From assembly GCA_029718625.1 (NCBI GenBank), contig CM056389.1, positions 17,089,670 to 17,153,669 on the forward strand: a stretch of DNA of 64,000 bases, written 5' to 3'. Within the stretch, counting starts at the first letter, position 1. Every line of letters begins with the position of its first letter. The translations under genes were made by a program, and so were the position numbers. The stretch is from Synaphobranchus kaupii. Lineage: Eukaryota; Chordata; Actinopteri; Anguilliformes; Synaphobranchidae. Shown here one piece after another: positions 44,755-55,434 of the stretch. The notes beneath the pieces were generated by a model, which ran no database searches, was not told the DNA's origin, and was given only the letters and a program-made list of their open reading frames with translations.

Positions 44755-47577
44755 GAAAGTAGTTTTGCCTGTCTTATTTTTAAATAGAGTTCAATAGGAA
44801 AATGAGCCCGGAGAAACAACCTTTAAAGTGATCCATCCATATCTACTGCGTACCTGGCAGCAGAGTGATGGTTTGAGGCTCGTTTCATACCTCAGACCCT
44901 TGGTGACTTAAAGCCATTTAGGCAACCATGGGTTCCATACTATTCCCATGTAATTTACAGCTCAATCTAGTCCCACCCCCCAATTCTCATAGAGATCCAT
45001 TCAAATGCAGAGACGTTATAGTATCGCTTGTAAGAGTACCAGTAAATAAGATATCAAGAGTCTTTTGATATTGTTGGATCACAGACATCAGGAAATCATG
45101 GCATGCAAATGTGTCACTGTCCAATGAATTATGGTGCTCGCTGTATATATGTATATATGGGCCATTCTACGCAAGCCTACAGTGGGCGGACCAGCAATGT
45201 GTGGCAATTGGCAATTGACCAATGGCAACTATAGTGGAGTGGAGTGGTTCCCACCAATCAGGGTTAGAGGGAAAAGAGAGAGGAGTTGGTATTTGGTCAA
45301 ATAGGTTTGTAAAAAAAATTATAATATTTTAGGGCCAAAGGTACTGTAGGGGGGGGGGGGGGTGTTTTGTGGATTTATGCTACAGATTAAGATGCATGTA
45401 CGACACACAATTCATAGAAGAATATTGATTAGCAATAAGTGTGACGAGCTACAGATGGGCCGTTGGAAAGATCATAGAATGATATAGAAGTAAAGCACAT
45501 TCTACTGCCTGCAACTGAGAAGAGAGAGGCGCCGTGTGATTGGTCAGCTCACCACTGACAACAGAGAGGCACCATGCGATTGGTCGGCTCATTTCAGGAA
45601 ATTATCTGAACTTCACTTGATTGTAAGTTCTCTTTGGAACACAAAGGGCCTTTTTAGTTTGGGAAGCAGTGACACACCATCTTCTTCAGCCTGCAGTCTT
45701 TAATATTTAGAATTATTTTATTTTATTACAAATATTTTATCATTTTTTAACATTCCCATTATCACCCCACAAATAAAAGTCGGACTCTTGTCGTGTCGTT
45801 ACCCATTCTTATCAAGTAATCGCATCATAATAAGCCCCAGCCTAGAAATACATTTCAAACAAACAATTCTCCAATATCTCTATTTTCTCTATTCTCTGTT
45901 CTGAAGACACGGCACAGGAAGAAACTAGTTTCACACCAGCGCAGATCTCATATTTCACCACCAACGCAATAAGTAAACACGTCATTTTCCTTTCTGCTGC
46001 AGCCGTGCTCTGCAGAGCTAATTAATTACTGGTGGGTCTGACTGCAGTAAGATCTACTTACAAAATACCTCAGCTTTTTTTTCTCCTCCTTCTTCTGTTG
46101 ATCTGACTCCCTGATACTCGACCATTTCACCTCACCGACGGTCAAATAAATCACTGCAATTGATTCGTAAGCAGCGCTGATACAAGGGCGAATAATACGG
46201 AACACAAACTGTGTTTTAAAAATGGATTAGGAGAGCTGAAGCTACAGAGGAATATGATATTTATGAGGGTACGCTCCTTACCCCTCTCTGAATAAATAAA
46301 TTATGTTCTCTAGCCCACAGGCTGAGCTAGTTGGTATTGATTTGTTGTTTCGGTTGAAGTCCTTATCTGAGGCCCAGTAGGTGCATGTAGGGCATTCAAG
46401 TTTGTTTTTCTTTCACATTTCTTTTATTTCTTTTATTTTTTTGTCTAGGCACTTGTCTTGTGACTAGTTATTCAGAGCACCCACAAATGTCTCGAAACTG
46501 ATACAATTTTAAAAATCCCAGCGTATCTCCTGTCTCCTGAATCCGCTGGAAAGCTAGCGTCACCTTTCCTTTTGTTGCAATGAAGCTGACACACTGCTAC
46601 TGCATGAAGGCTATAAAAAAGGCATAGAAAACCTTGACATACAAGCATTGCATTTAACTCACAGTAAAAAATTCAGGTTATGTATTTCTGTGTTCAAGCG
46701 ATCGAGCGTAGCTTTATGGGGTTTGTTAACAATGCAGTTTACAAGAGTTGTATTATATTTCTGTAAGAGATTGTGCCACTTTCACCTCCTGAGTTGGTTG
46801 TAATGCTGGTTAATTGCATATGTTTGCGCTATTCGTCACCTTTAATGGAGGTAAAATTGTCATTCGAAAAGAATAGTTTGCTTTCAGTGGAATCCAAAGG
46901 CGATAACTCCACACAATTCCACTCTTTCATGAAGAAAATACAAATTTTTTTTCCTTTTTTACCAACTAAGTTATTGGTGTATTCAGCACAGGAATTCAAG
47001 TCATTGAAAATATGTACACATAAACTGAAAAAAAAAAAATTGCGATTCATAAATAATTAGGTTTTTGATGGCAGCTTGAAGGTTAATATTGTATCCTCGT
47101 TAAAGTGAGAGAGGATAGATGGGGAGCTTTGATGTTGAAGAAAAGGAAGGTTTAATTTGTCTTATAAGCCTCTCAGTCTGTTAACACATTGCAGTTTTTT
47201 TGTGAAAGGACCTGCTGCCCTCCACAAAGAAAGGGAAACGGTGAATAATGAGCGCTATAGGAAGCATTCTATCTTCTAAGGAGGCTAGGGAAATATTATT
47301 TCTAATTAGTAGTCCCTCTCTCCCCAGGTAGACCTCCAGAGACCTCCCAGAGTGATTTGATTCTTTAGAGTTATGCAGTGCCGGGTGCCATCCTTTTTTG
47401 GCAGAAGAATTGCATTGGCAGTCTTGTGCAGCACACTGTTTGGAGAATACATTTTCATAAAACAGTCCGCAGGGATCACAGCACTGAATTTTTTTATTAA
47501 ATATATGCTGTGTGTGCGTGCGTGTGTGTGTGTGTGTGTTTGAGAGAGAGTGAGAGAGAGATTACAGCAAAGCCTGT
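44745..47577. other. Mostly unique sequence
   Basis: Poly-G run of 14 at 45349-45362. An imperfect 41-bp duplicate at about 45525-45592, GAGAGGCGCCGTGTGATTGG and GAGAGGCACCATGCGATTGG, places two inverted CCAAT boxes. (GT)n lies at about 47510-47540. No gene supported. Confidence 0.4.
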
Positions 47578-48085
47578 ACCTGTTGGAGCAGTATTGCCAA
47601 TCCAGGGCCTTGGCAATAAACCTGAAAAAGACTAAAATAATTATTTTTTTCAAAAAGTCATGGAACTAGATACAACTTCACAAGAAAAAAAAATAAACAC
47701 TGTACAATTTACAAATTGAACTCTGTACAAATTAAAATTATTTAGGCCTTAAATTTCAACCTGGCAGTGAAAGAAATGAAAGAGAAAGCACACAGGGCAT
47801 TTTATTCCATAAAACATCAAATCCAACTAGAAATTCCAATCAAAATTTGGCTAAACCTATTATAATCAGTAATTGAACGAATTGGCAGTGAAGTCTGGGA
47901 TCTGCTTACAAAGCAAAATTTTGACCAATGGGACAAACAGCAAATTGAAACCCTGCAGTTTTGTAAAAATCTATTACAAGTACAGAAAAAAACTACAATT
48001 AGAAAAAACACAAAAAAACACAATTAGACCAATATCCATTACTAACCAAGATTCAAAAGAGGGAAATCAAAATTTCGATGTATCT
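47578..48085 (+). pseudogene. LINE RT C-terminal region, several stops and frameshifts
   Basis: On the plus strand, LLEQYCQSRALAINLKKTKI (post-catalytic NLKKTK motif), then after stops FNLAVKEMKEKAHRAFYSIK, IPIKIWLNLL, GSEVWDLLTKQNFDQWDK, and finally QIETLQFCKNLLQVQ. The spacing and motifs match the segment downstream of the RT core in a fish non-LTR element. The YADD core is missing and stops break it, so it is dead. Assignment to a clade is uncertain. Confidence 0.72.
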
Positions 48086-48093
48086 AAAAACAC

Positions 48094-48917
48094 CCCCCCC
48101 CCCCCCCCCCCCCCCCCAGCTTGGGAATTTTGGAAATTTTGGAAATTTTGACCAAAAGTTAGCCTATGTCATGGAACTTAAATTTAGTTGGAAAATACAC
48201 AACTGCAGTTCTAGATCTTGCAGCATGCTTTGGTTAAAACAATCCAATTTAATGTGAATTCGGTTGAATTTCGACCCTGCACTGTGCATTCTTCCATAGA
48301 GTACTCAAGCCACACTGGTTTCGGAAGTGTCTTCCCGATTAATTTAGACCATAGACATGAACAAAAACTTACTTTTAAACTATGTCTAGTGATTATGTCT
48401 TGCCATCAATTTCCTGGATTGTTCAATATAACAAAATATGTAGTCTTTCTGGACCAGCTTTGAGTATATTTTACGTTTTAGTATTTTCTTGTGAATATAC
48501 CAGCGCTGGCACTGTTTAAAAACTCAAAGTCCCATAATTCCCTCTGGATGCTTCAATGAAGTAAAATGGCCGAATTAGCAAGGTGATATGCACTGCCAAA
48601 GATGTCCAGACGAGATGATGATATCTGATTGGTCAAGAACCGCCCGTGCGTTGCAGTAATGAATATGTAGACCATTAAAGTGGACTACAAACCGGACCAC
48701 AAATCATTAATCATTACTTTCAAAGGAAGTACATTCATGTTTCTAGTTCTACTCACAAATGTTTGCATGGATGTCTGCTTATGACAAAAAAATTATGATG
48801 AGGTAAATGCAGCTAGTACAACTAACACCAACATTTCCAGTTGATTCCCCATATATTCCCGTTAATTCCCATGGAAAGTTTCCACCTTTGAATATTCCCG
48901 GAATTTTGCAACCCTAC
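48094..48917. mobile_element. Unclassified insertion between two LINE pieces
   Basis: Opens with 25 C (48093-48117) and repeated TGGAAATTT, and closes with ATATTCCCGGAATTTTGCAA then CCCTAC. The inverse of the right end, TAGGGTTGCAAAATTCCGGG, is a recurring fish repeat terminus. The matching left end seems lost or masked by the poly-C. No protein recognised inside. Confidence 0.4.
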
Positions 48918-48947
48918 ATGCCAATGAAATTAATTGAATTGAATTGA

Positions 48948-49634
48948 GAGCGAGAGACTCAGAGACTCAGAGACTCAGAGACTCAGAGACTCAGAGAGAC
49001 AGAGAGACAGAGAGACAGAGAGACAGAGAGACAGAGAGACAGAGAGACAGAGAGACAGAGAGACAGAGAGACAGAGAGACAGAGAGACAGAGAGACAGAG
49101 AGACAGAGAGACAGAGAGACAGAGAGACAGAGAGACAGAGAGACAGAGAGACAGAGAGACAGAGAGACAGAGAGACAGAGAGACAGAGAGACAGAGAGAC
49201 AGAGAGACAGAGAGACAGAGAGACAGAGAGACAGAGAGACAGAGAGACAGAGAGACAGAGAGACAGAGAGACAGAGAGACAGAGAGACAGAGAGACAGAG
49301 AGACAGAGAGACAGAGAGACAGAGAGACAGAGAGACAGAGAGACAGAGAGACAGAGAGACAGAGAGACAGAGAGACAGAGAGACAGAGAGACAGAGAGAC
49401 AGAGAGACAGAGAGACAGAGAGACAGAGAGACAGAGAGACAGAGAGACAGAGAGACAGAGAGACAGAGAGACAGAGAGACAGAGAGACAGAGAGACAGAG
49501 AGACAGAGAGACAGAGAGACAGAGAGACAGAGAGACAGAGAGACAGAGAGACAGAGAGACAGAGAGACAGAGAGACAGAGAGACAGAGAGACAGAGAGAC
49601 AGAGAGACAGAGAGACAGAGACTCAGAGACTTTT
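48948..49634. repeat. Near-perfect 8-bp (AGAGACAG)n array, about 80 units
   Basis: Starts with five AGAGACTC units (about 48955-48994), then about 79 uninterrupted AGAGACAG units to about 49620, and ends with AGAGACTC again. The plus strand therefore reads an Arg/Asp/Glu/Thr/Gln repeat in one frame, which is a by-product. The array begins at the A-rich tail of a LINE and was probably seeded there. Confidence 0.95.
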
Positions 49635-49839
49635 TCTTACTTTCAGGTCTCCTTTATTGCACAGAACAAACTAAAAAGAAAGAAGCGACCTACATGTTCA
49701 CATATTACAAGCCTTAGAAAACCATCCACTCATGCACACACACAGACAAGGGAAGTAATATGAATAAAAAATACTAATAAAATCACAGAAAGGAAAAAGA
49801 AACCCAAAACCAATAAAAATTAACCAAAAAAAAAAAACA

Positions 49840-50366
49840 CCTTTAGAGATTTTCTTACCAATACTTCAAACCAGTAGCTCTAATTGCCCCTCCACATTGA
49901 CTCTACAAAGACATTCGCTTGTGAATTAAGACCCTTAAAACATGTGCAGTGTGCAATGAACCTGTACTACCCATTCTGCTGCGTTGAGTCAGCCAAATTG
50001 CTGTTTTTGCCTTCCCCAGCAAGACATTTAAAAGCACCACTTCTTTATTTTTTGAGATGCTGTACTTTGGCCCGTAGATGAATAAAGCATGAGAATACCC
50101 ATACACCCACTCTAACTAACTAATCGCAAGACCCCTCCAGATGTGCACACTGAATAAAAACGTGAAACGCTGTTTCTGACACCCCACAAAAACATTCCCA
50201 ACTGCCGGATCCAGGTGTGCCTTGCGTTTATTTGTGCCTAAGGCCCCTTGTACAATCCTCCACTGCAGATCACCTGATCTTTTATCAATGGGTACAAGCT
50301 ACATTTCGGGGAAGCTATGGTTGTGGCTATGGTCTACTCTTGTCAAAAGCTTTCTCTTGATCCAAG
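49840..50366 (-). pseudogene. Tx1-type ORF2: motif-A scrap and C-terminal domain
   Basis: Starts LDQEKAFD (50366-50343), the RT motif A of Tx1-type elements with its catalytic Asp. It then jumps by deletion to LQWRIVQGALGTNKRKAHLD in another frame, then LFIYGPKYSISKNKEVVLLN, then VLLGKAKTAIWLTQRSRMG. These C-terminal motifs are characteristic of fish Tx1 ORF2. Motifs B and C of the RT are absent. Stops and frame changes make it non-functional. Confidence 0.75.
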
Positions 50367-50485
50367 TGCCCGACCATGGGATATATAGGTTCTTGCTTGT
50401 GTGCCACTTGATTGGAGATGAAATGTTTTATAGAAATGGCGGCAGCACGGTGGTGCAGTGGTTAGCACTGTCACCTCACAGCAAG
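50365..50485 (+). repeat. 121-bp direct repeat, copy A (with SINE 5' head)
   Basis: AGTGCCCGACCATGGGATAT to GGTGGTGCAGTGGTTAGCAC then TGTCACCTCACAGCAAG. The second half is the head of a tRNA-type fish SINE; the first half is not part of the SINE. The same composite recurs at 54063. Confidence 0.85.
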
Positions 50486-50517
50486 CAACCCCACATTTAG
50501 CCCATGCTGCTTTGTAT

Positions 50518-50598
50518 AAACTGCCAGGTTCCGTACCGCCAGGTTCCGTACCGCCAGGTTCCATACCGCCAGGTACCGTACTGCCAGGTCCCGTATTA
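50518..50598. repeat. 15-bp tandem repeat, about 5 copies
   Basis: Units of CCGCCAGGTTCCGTA with minor changes (CTGCC, GGTACC, GGTCCC). Confidence 0.88.
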
Positions 50599-50599
50599 A

Positions 50600-51415
50600 A
50601 AAAAGATTGTCATTGATCGACCGGCCAGGCATGCAGTATGAGAGAGGGAGAGAGAGTGATATAGTGTCATGTCTTTATTATGGAATTTCTTTCTTAATAG
50701 ACAAATAAATCAAAGTATATAGTTAAACAGTTACAAATAAACAGTTTGCGAAAATAAAACAACACGGGAGACAAAGAAACAATTTTATTTAACAAAGAAA
50801 AAAAAACTTTAAAAAAGGGTCTGAAAACTACCAAACAAAACAAACAAAAAAAACAGCCTTTGATAAGATGGAGAAGATCCTTCCCATAACCATGGTCACT
50901 TCTGGCTCCTCTGTCATGGTTTCGCAGTCAACTGGGGGAGACCTCAGGGAGGTAGGGAAGTTGACGGGGGGCTCCACGCAAATGCAGACGCGCTCATTAA
51001 TTAACGAATAATATGTAAATTCCAGTTTAACCCCTGAGCTAATCGAGAAACGCAACCACTTCCACATCGGTTGGGTGGTGTTTTCTCTATGGTGTTTGAA
51101 TACAGGATGCTGTTCTTTCCACACAACACACAGATCAAACTGATATAAGGGCTGCATTCAAATAGTCAAAAAAATAGCTCCCTTTTCCTTTCCTTGCAAC
51201 TTTTCCTTGACCTCGCCAGAAAACGTCATGGGGGTCAAGGAAAAGTTGGAAAGAGAGATTTACAAGGAATCTAGCGTAACTGTGGAATTCAAACCTCCTT
51301 CTCTACCTTGCGTCATGGTGCGACGTCCAGGGCCCCTTGGGAAAGAAAAGTTTGCACTGGCCATTCAGTGTACTGCAGCCTTTAAGTTGGAAGAATTTGG
51401 TCCCTCTTGTGTTGA
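50600..51415. other. Unclassified sequence with a hairpin
   Basis: CAACTTTTCCTTGACC (51198-51213) and GGTCAAGGAAAAGTTG (51233-51248) form a perfect 16-bp stem with a 19-base loop. Oligo-A runs at 50800-50815 and 50843-50852. No gene supported. Confidence 0.45.
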
Positions 51416-51905
51416 CGTTTTACCAGCGTTTGTTTAATCCTCCTGGGAATATGGTGTTGAGTTTTCTAATCCAATGTCTTTCTGTCCTTCGTCTGTCCTC
51501 CTGTGTCCAGTTAATGTCTGAATGGAGGCCCGATATTTCTACTGCTTCAAGTCCATGGTGTTGGAAATGAGCCCCTACGTGTGTGTCTGTTTCACTATGA
51601 TTTATTATGTTATATACAGTATGTGTTGTGCCAATCTGGTCTTGATTGTATTTCCTGTCTCTCCTACATATTTTATGTCGCAGTATTTGCACTTTATGAC
51701 ATATATGCAGTTATATGTGTTAACTGTGAGTGTTTGTTTAATAAGGTATGTTGTGTTTGTAGTGTTGTTTTTCACTGTAGTGGCCTGTTTGTAAAATATC
51801 GGGCCTTGTGTGGGTAAAATGTTGATTTCCGGTAGTTTACTACTTACCAGATGATTCTTAAGGTTTTGGGTTTTTTTTGTAGGCTGAAACGACTTTGTAT
51901 TCTTG
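51416..51905 (-). pseudogene. Penelope-like element fragment with GIY-YIG endonuclease
   Basis: Minus strand: KNLKNHLVSSKLPEI, then CIYVIKCKYCDIKYVGETG and NTIKTRLAQH. After a frameshift come TDTHVGAHFQHHG and RRRTERHWIRKLNTIFPGGL then NKRW and a stop. YVIKC...YVGET is the GIY-YIG core (the catalytic Arg is in RLAQH), and the WIRKLNTI..GLN end is the usual finish of Penelope-like elements. The RT part upstream is missing, and a frameshift lies near 51625. Intact elements use this nuclease to cut the target for retrotransposition. It has landed inside or beside the Tx1 LINE. Confidence 0.78.
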
Positions 51906-51961
51906 AAGCAAGTCTGTGTTTTGCAGAATCCTGGCCAGGTTCCGTTTAATTTTTCCGTTCG

Positions 51962-52335
51962 CTATTTGGCTGAATGTCGAGTAGGTGGTGATAAGTGGAA
52001 TGATTTTTCTAGTGTAAAATCTAATGTGCAGTTCCAGTCACTGCCTATAATAAAAGAAGCATTACTATCTGCTAGGTTTAAAGGTTTCTGATGTAACTGT
52101 TCAACACAATTTGTATCAGTCCTGGCATTTGGAGCGTAGATGTTAATAAAAATATGAGAAATCCCTAATATTTCTAGATGCACTAATAACAGTTTCCTCC
52201 TTAGCCAGTAATTTCTCATTTTCTTCATTACTAAGAACAGCACATTAGTATTTTTTGTTTCACCACCTCTGCCACTAAACCCCTCTTTACCCCGTCTCTG
52301 GTGCTGTTAACATTAAGAGAACCCATACTTAATGT
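51962..52335 (-). pseudogene. Tx1-type ORF2 endonuclease N-terminal fragment
   Basis: Begins with MGSLNVNSTRDG followed by VKRG (about 52330-52285; the LNVNG-like start of Tx1 endonucleases). It continues in another frame with ISHIFINIYAPNARTD, then FIIGSDWNCTLDFTLEKS, the WNCT block being the Asp-Asn core of APE-type endonucleases. The usual Glu-containing block (FLQET-like) is eroded. It is broken by at least one frameshift and cut off near 51960 where the Penelope-like sequence begins. Confidence 0.75.
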
Positions 52336-52399
52336 TTCCATGAGGGAAATTTGAATAAGAAAAAAACCATGCATGACACAGTGAAAGCAGGAAAAAAGT

Positions 52400-53605
52400 G
52401 AATGAAAAGTTTCCCAACAGATGTGAAATGTTTCTTCAATCGAAATCTTTTCTGACTAGATATAGTTCAATCATGCTAATGTTACTAATATGCTTTACTA
52501 AACGCACAAATTTATCTCCGTCAGGAAAGAAATTGAGTACATTCAGTTTCCTTTTGTAGCATATAAAATAACCCATTTATTTCTACGAGGGACTAAAACT
52601 TCCCTCTTGGCTGGCCACACTTTCCGATAAAATAGAAGCGTCAGAAATCTCCCCGTCATCTTCCTGCACAGTATAAGCTTCTCAGTTTAATTTACAATCC
52701 ACATCAGCTATAAGGCCTTATGCACCACTAGGCACGAAGAAGATAGGTAACAGGTAACAGGTATCATCAGCTATAGTCACCTGTTCTTCCTGCTCAGGTA
52801 GACTTTGTGATTCAGAATGCGAGGGGGCTTCAACTAATTTAGAAGCCACCACACTATGTATTTCATTCAAGCCCTCTTTCTCTGACTCCACGCATTCTTT
52901 TTCTACTCTACCTTTTTTCTTTCAGTGGACTGACCATTTTGACAGCAAGGTCCTCCGTGTACCAATGGATTTACGCTCATCGGATCTCCCAAATCTACCA
53001 GACCAAACTTTGCATACTCGCTAGTGCCTTCTAGAGGATCCTCCGGCTCTCCTCACTTCCCATTAGACTCCGCCTCAGCCTTCTCGCTGTGTTTCTCCTC
53101 CGATCCAACACCAATATCCTCTCCGTCCTGTTTTACAGTCTCACCTTTAGGATCCTCACTGGGCCGTTCTCCTGACCCGTAGGCCTACCGGTCTCTTCAC
53201 CAGCCCGCTTATTTGAACAAAGGACCTTTCCCCATGTCTCACCCGAAAAGAAAGTTCATGTTTGTGATTCCGATTTTAAAAATGCATAAATCTGTCTACG
53301 AAACGACAGGATATGTTTCCAGCTAACATGTTTTGCAACCCAATGGAATAATTTTCATAGTACCAGTAAATGTACCATAGTGCACAAGCTGTCTTTCAAC
53401 AACTTCATTCTTTATGAACGGAGGAACATTTGAAACGATAATGATAATGTGGAAAGTGAAGTTACTTGCACAAACACTCCACGAACCCATATTTCACTCA
53501 CCACAAGTTTGGTAAGCAAATCCAATTTTTTCCAAAAAACCTCCACCGCTTTTATTAATTTCTTGAAACAAATAAATTTTTCCCCTCCTGCCTGCTCCAT
53601 AAATG
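52400..53605 (-). pseudogene. Tx1-type ORF1 remnant
   Basis: The best piece (53600-53412) reads GGEKFICFKKLIKAVEVFWK then KLDLLTKLVVSEIWVRGVFV. Further pieces occur at lower coordinates in changing frames, including QNMLAGNISCRFVDRFMHF and a Glu/Ser-rich tail near 53000-52600. The layout resembles fish Tx1 ORF1, an RNA-binding chaperone. No zinc knuckle is legible. It is clearly decayed. Confidence 0.55.
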
Positions 53606-54062
53606 TATAATAAATAACGTAATTAAGAACAGGACAAGTTAATCAACCTATCTATCATCATAATTTGACCTTGTAAAGCCTAGTCTTCAGCATATAAATG
53701 ATCTCTGCTTTAACAGTAAGTGCCAGTAAGCTATTGTATGCGTTAAAACAAATGTGTGGAATAATCCTTCCTAATATCAGTACAAATGTCACTTTAATTA
53801 TCGTCCAACTGTGTAATGTCAGTCAGCTGAGTTGAAAATAACTTCACATTAATCATCTTCCCAAAAAAAATTGTTTAAATTTCTTCTGATCCTGCTTCGG
53901 CTGCAGAGCCTGCAGGCTCTGTCCAGAAAATTCAAGATTATTCAAATCCACTTAAATTTTTCTAGAATCTAGTTTGCTTCAGCTCCACAATCACTGTCAT
54001 TGGTATGTTCAGCCATTTTGTTCTTAATGCCATTATGAAGGGTGTTTGTGTAAATAAGGAAC
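53606..54062. other. Unique sequence with an 18-bp perfect palindrome
   Basis: CAGAGCCTGCAGGCTCTG at 53904-53921. Nothing else recognised. Confidence 0.4.
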
Positions 54063-54185
54063 AGTGCCCGACCATGGGATATATAGAGGTTCTTGCTTGT
54101 ATGGCACTAGATTTGAGATGAAATGTTTTACAGAATAGGGGGCGGAACGGTGGTGCAGTGGTTAGCACTGTCGCCTCACAGCAAG
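54063..54185 (+). repeat. 121-bp direct repeat, copy B
   Basis: AGTGCCCGACCATGGGATAT through AAATGTTTTACAGAATAGG to GCACTGTCGCCTCACAGCAAG-like end (split here for length). It is about 90% like copy A by eye, in the same orientation and about 3.7 kb away. Confidence 0.85.
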
Positions 54186-54372
54186 ACTGTAGCAAGTTTC
54201 CTCCCACAGTCCAAAGACTAAATTGCCCATAGGCATGAGTGTTTGAGTGTTTGAGTGAATATCCTGCGATGGATTGGCAACCTGTCCAGGGTGTATTCCT
54301 GCTTCCTGCCTCTTGCCCAATGCATGCTGGGATAGGCTCCATTTGCACAAGCGTCCATTTGGTCCCTATCTC
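54141..54372 (+). mobile_element. tRNA-type fish SINE with the B-box region deleted
   Basis: The head GGTGGTGCAGTGGTTAGCAC is followed directly by TTTCCTCCCACAGTCCAAAG, then CTAAATTGCCCATAGGC, GATGGATTGGCAACCTGTCC, AGGGTGTATTCCTGC and GCTGGGATAGGCTCC. This is the order of a widespread fish SINE. The stretch with the B-box (GGTTCGA) between head and body is missing, so it could not be transcribed by pol III from its own promoter. Confidence 0.75.
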
Positions 54373-54569
54373 AAGCCAGTAGAATTAAGAAGGGAATAAA
54401 TAAAAAAGGGGAAAAAAAACTGTCCTGCTCTCCTTTTAAAAAAAATAAAAATATATACGTATATATAAAAATAAAAAACAGGCCAAAAAATTGGACTTGA
54501 GTAATAAATCCTTCAGTTAATTCTGTTACTGGTTAATACTTGCCACTCCAACTTCACCCTGGGATTCCC

Positions 54570-54607
<38 letters not shown>

Positions 54608-54740
54608 ATATTCATTTTTATTTTCAAGGCTTCGGGCAAAGATGAAAATTCACTGGATGAAAAAAAGATCCGTCCTTGCAATCTCTGAGAAATATTTGCT
54701 CATATAATATCCATCTCCATAATATATCTAATATATAAGA

Positions 54741-54785
<45 letters not shown>

Positions 54786-55434
54786 TGAGAATGCATGTAA
54801 GAGGAAAGCAAAACTAAGACAAGAAGAGCTGTATGTTCAATCGATATGCACGCACACCTGGGGCTGTGTTATAGAGTCCCTCGTCTCCTCGGATGCATGC
54901 AGATGTACCTGTGCAGCCAATGGCAGCGGTGCGCCGACGACGACACCTGTGCATGCATACAAAGTCAAGAGACGTGACGGGAATCTGCAGCGGGATGCGC
55001 TGACATCAAAAGAAGCAACCTCACTCCAGTATATTTGTATGTCCCAGAACAATCAGTTTCAGTTTATATGAGTTCAGCAGGGATAAAATGTGTTATGTCA
55101 GAGTTTCACTGGACGTGTGCTGTGTGCAACGTAGTATGTTTGTTGAGTATGCCTCCATTTATTGTCTAACTAAAATAGCAATAAATAATTAAAAAATGTA
55201 CTTCAACAACATCATACAATATATAACGTCGTATATTATTTTGCTATATTATTGAAAAATAAAGCCAATACCATACAGAACTTTGCTGGACACACTTGCG
55301 ATATTTCTTCCGTCATGTTTGATAGATGCTTTTTTCCCCTCATATTTTTTCACTCGAGTAACAGTTCTATTAACCCAGAGCAATTCCTGAGCCATTGCAA
55401 AGCCTTATGGGATACCGCCTAGCAATTAAGTGTG
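54373..55434. other. Unique AT-rich sequence with two microsatellites
   Basis: (CA)n at 54572-54604 and (CT)n at 54742-54782. The 55125-55300 stretch vaguely resembles the 38152 repeat (GTAGTATGTTTGTTGAGTAT) but is too diverged to call. Confidence 0.5.

Larger units (their letters stand above)
47578..48947 (+). mobile_element. LINE remnant split by another repeat
   Basis: The RT C-terminal region (47578-48085) and a typical 3' tail ATGCCAATGAAATTAATTGA then ATTGAATTGAG (48919-48947) belong to one fish LINE type. They are separated by about 820 bp of unrelated sequence, so an insertion is inferred at about 48094-48917. The tail runs straight into the 8-bp microsatellite. Confidence 0.7.
49840..53605 (-). 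mobile_element. Tx1-type LINE, fragmented, with insertions
   Basis: On the minus strand from 53605 downward: an ORF1-like piece (53600-53410), eroded ORF1 sequence, the ORF2 endonuclease start (about 52330-51962), then foreign sequence (50370-51905), an RT motif-A scrap (about 50366-50343) and the ORF2 C-terminus (about 50300-49840). The order is that of a fish Tx1-clade element. Most of the RT is missing, and a Penelope-like fragment and one 121-bp direct repeat occupy the middle. Confidence 0.72.

Noticed and set aside
48944..49717. A 257-codon Arg/Glu/Asp/Thr/Gln repeat protein
   Set aside because: It is the 8-bp microsatellite translated; the frame starts at a LINE tail and ends in unrelated sequence.
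55125..55300. Third copy of the 38152/42335 transposon
   Set aside because: Only short words match (GTAGTATGTTTGTTGAGTAT); the rest cannot be aligned by eye.
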